A stretch of 27,667 nt of DNA from a virus. Below are positions 27,410 to 27,667 of the stretch, piece after piece. The notes under the pieces were generated by a model. That model saw only the letters and a list, made by a program, of their open reading frames with translations. It made no database searches and was not told the origin of the DNA. The stretch covers positions 1-27,667 of the IMG/VR virus record IMGVR_UViG_3300008261_000153; one strand, 5' to 3'. The stretch's first letter is position 1. The number at the start of each line of letters is the position of its first letter. Position numbers and translations under genes: made by a program.

Positions 27410-27667
27410 CTACAACTCAATCCACTTGACCTCAGCCTTCGGCTTCGGCGCTGGTGCGTTGCCTAGTGTACCCGCTCGGCTGTGTGCCATCAACGCAGCG
27501 ACAAGAAGGTCGATGCGCTTCAGGCTGGTCTTGGATTCTTTCTTGACCATCAAGCCGTTGCGTGAATAGTACGGCGTGGCATTGCCTGCGTGTCGTGCCA
27601 GACTCGGATCGCCGTCGTGCTTCACTCTGCCGTTGACGACGGCATCGTAGAACGCAGCTGTGGCTGG
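27410..27667 (-). CDS. terL: Terminase large subunit, C-terminal end (partial at window edge)
   Basis: The frame is open from 27667 down to TAG at 27410. The 85 residues read AAFYDAVVNGRVKHDGDPSL, then ARHAGNATPYYSRNGLMVKK, then ESKTSLKRIDLLVAALMAHS and a basic/Pro-rich end. HDGDP, LARHxxNA and the KRIDxLVAALMA helix are the final part of the TerL nuclease domain. A GTG at 27625 falls inside this domain and is not a real start. The matching N-terminal part lies at 1-1095 on the same strand. Portal follows 8 nt downstream. Confidence 0.92.
   Translation of the reverse strand, partial: PATAAFYDAVVNGRVKHDGDPSLARHAGNATPYYSRNGLMVKKESKTSLKRIDLLVAALMAHSRAGTLGNAPAPKPKAEVKWIEL

Noticed and set aside
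1-27667. Lysogeny or integration genes (integrase, excisionase, CI-like repressor, attachment site)
   Set aside because: No sequence with tyrosine or serine recombinase motifs or a recognisable repressor pair was found. The two HTH proteins do not look like CI/Cro, and no attP-like repeat next to an integrase exists.

Overview
The window is almost all of one small tailed-phage genome (siphovirus-like, HK97-type head). Every convincing gene is on the minus strand, packed nearly end to end. Adjacent genes are usually coupled through ATGA, GTGA, TAATG or TGATG junctions, GTG starts are common, and Shine-Dalgarno sequences (GGAGG type) are strong. I see no integrase, convincing repressor, transposase, tRNA or CRISPR array, so a virulent lifestyle is the simplest reading. 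Base composition is GC-rich. Several families (GT4 glycosyltransferase beside HNH and TerS, RlpA-like protein, FmdB-like zinc ribbon, an HTH protein with an HRRGDCKC tail) recall phages of Actinobacteria, but the host is an inference only.

The genes are read from high to low coordinates. (1) Head: TerL C-terminal end (27667-27410), HK97 portal, a HiPIP-like/structural protein overlapping the prohead protease, and the major capsid gene, which is frameshifted here and apparently has an internal gap. A UUCG hairpin terminator follows, then head-tail connector and neck genes. (2) Tail (22211-14667): major tail protein, G/GT-type tail assembly chaperones with a CCCCCCT slippery site, gp10-like protein, short tape measure, hub/minor tail protein with inserted repeats, glycine-rich fibre/adhesin and a small tail-end protein. 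(3) Lysis and surface (14686-12095): coiled-coil/TM protein, secreted proline-rich protein, two holin candidates and a C39-like papain-fold lysin candidate. (4) Early/middle (12019-3103): HTH protein, metallophosphoesterase, an intergenic control region (terminator, promoter with palindrome, structured leader), a run of tiny genes including membrane microproteins, an FmdB-like zinc ribbon, YqaJ exonuclease plus Rad52-like annealing protein, a replication-initiator-like protein with a purine-rich repeat, two PD-(D/E)XK-like nucleases, dNMP kinase, RlpA-like protein, methyltransferase and zincin. (5) Packaging (3106-1): HNH endonuclease, GT4 glycosyltransferase, TerS, and the N-terminal two thirds of TerL running off position 1.

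TerL therefore leaves the left end and its C-terminus enters at the right end. The sequence is best read as a circular (circularly permuted or terminally redundant) genome opened inside terL, with roughly 0.3-0.4 kb missing at the junction. Together the genes describe a virion with a TerS/TerL/HNH packaging machine, a short tail, a recombination-based replication system (YqaJ + Rad52-like + initiator) and a lysis cassette. No stretch longer than about 110 bp lacks a gene.
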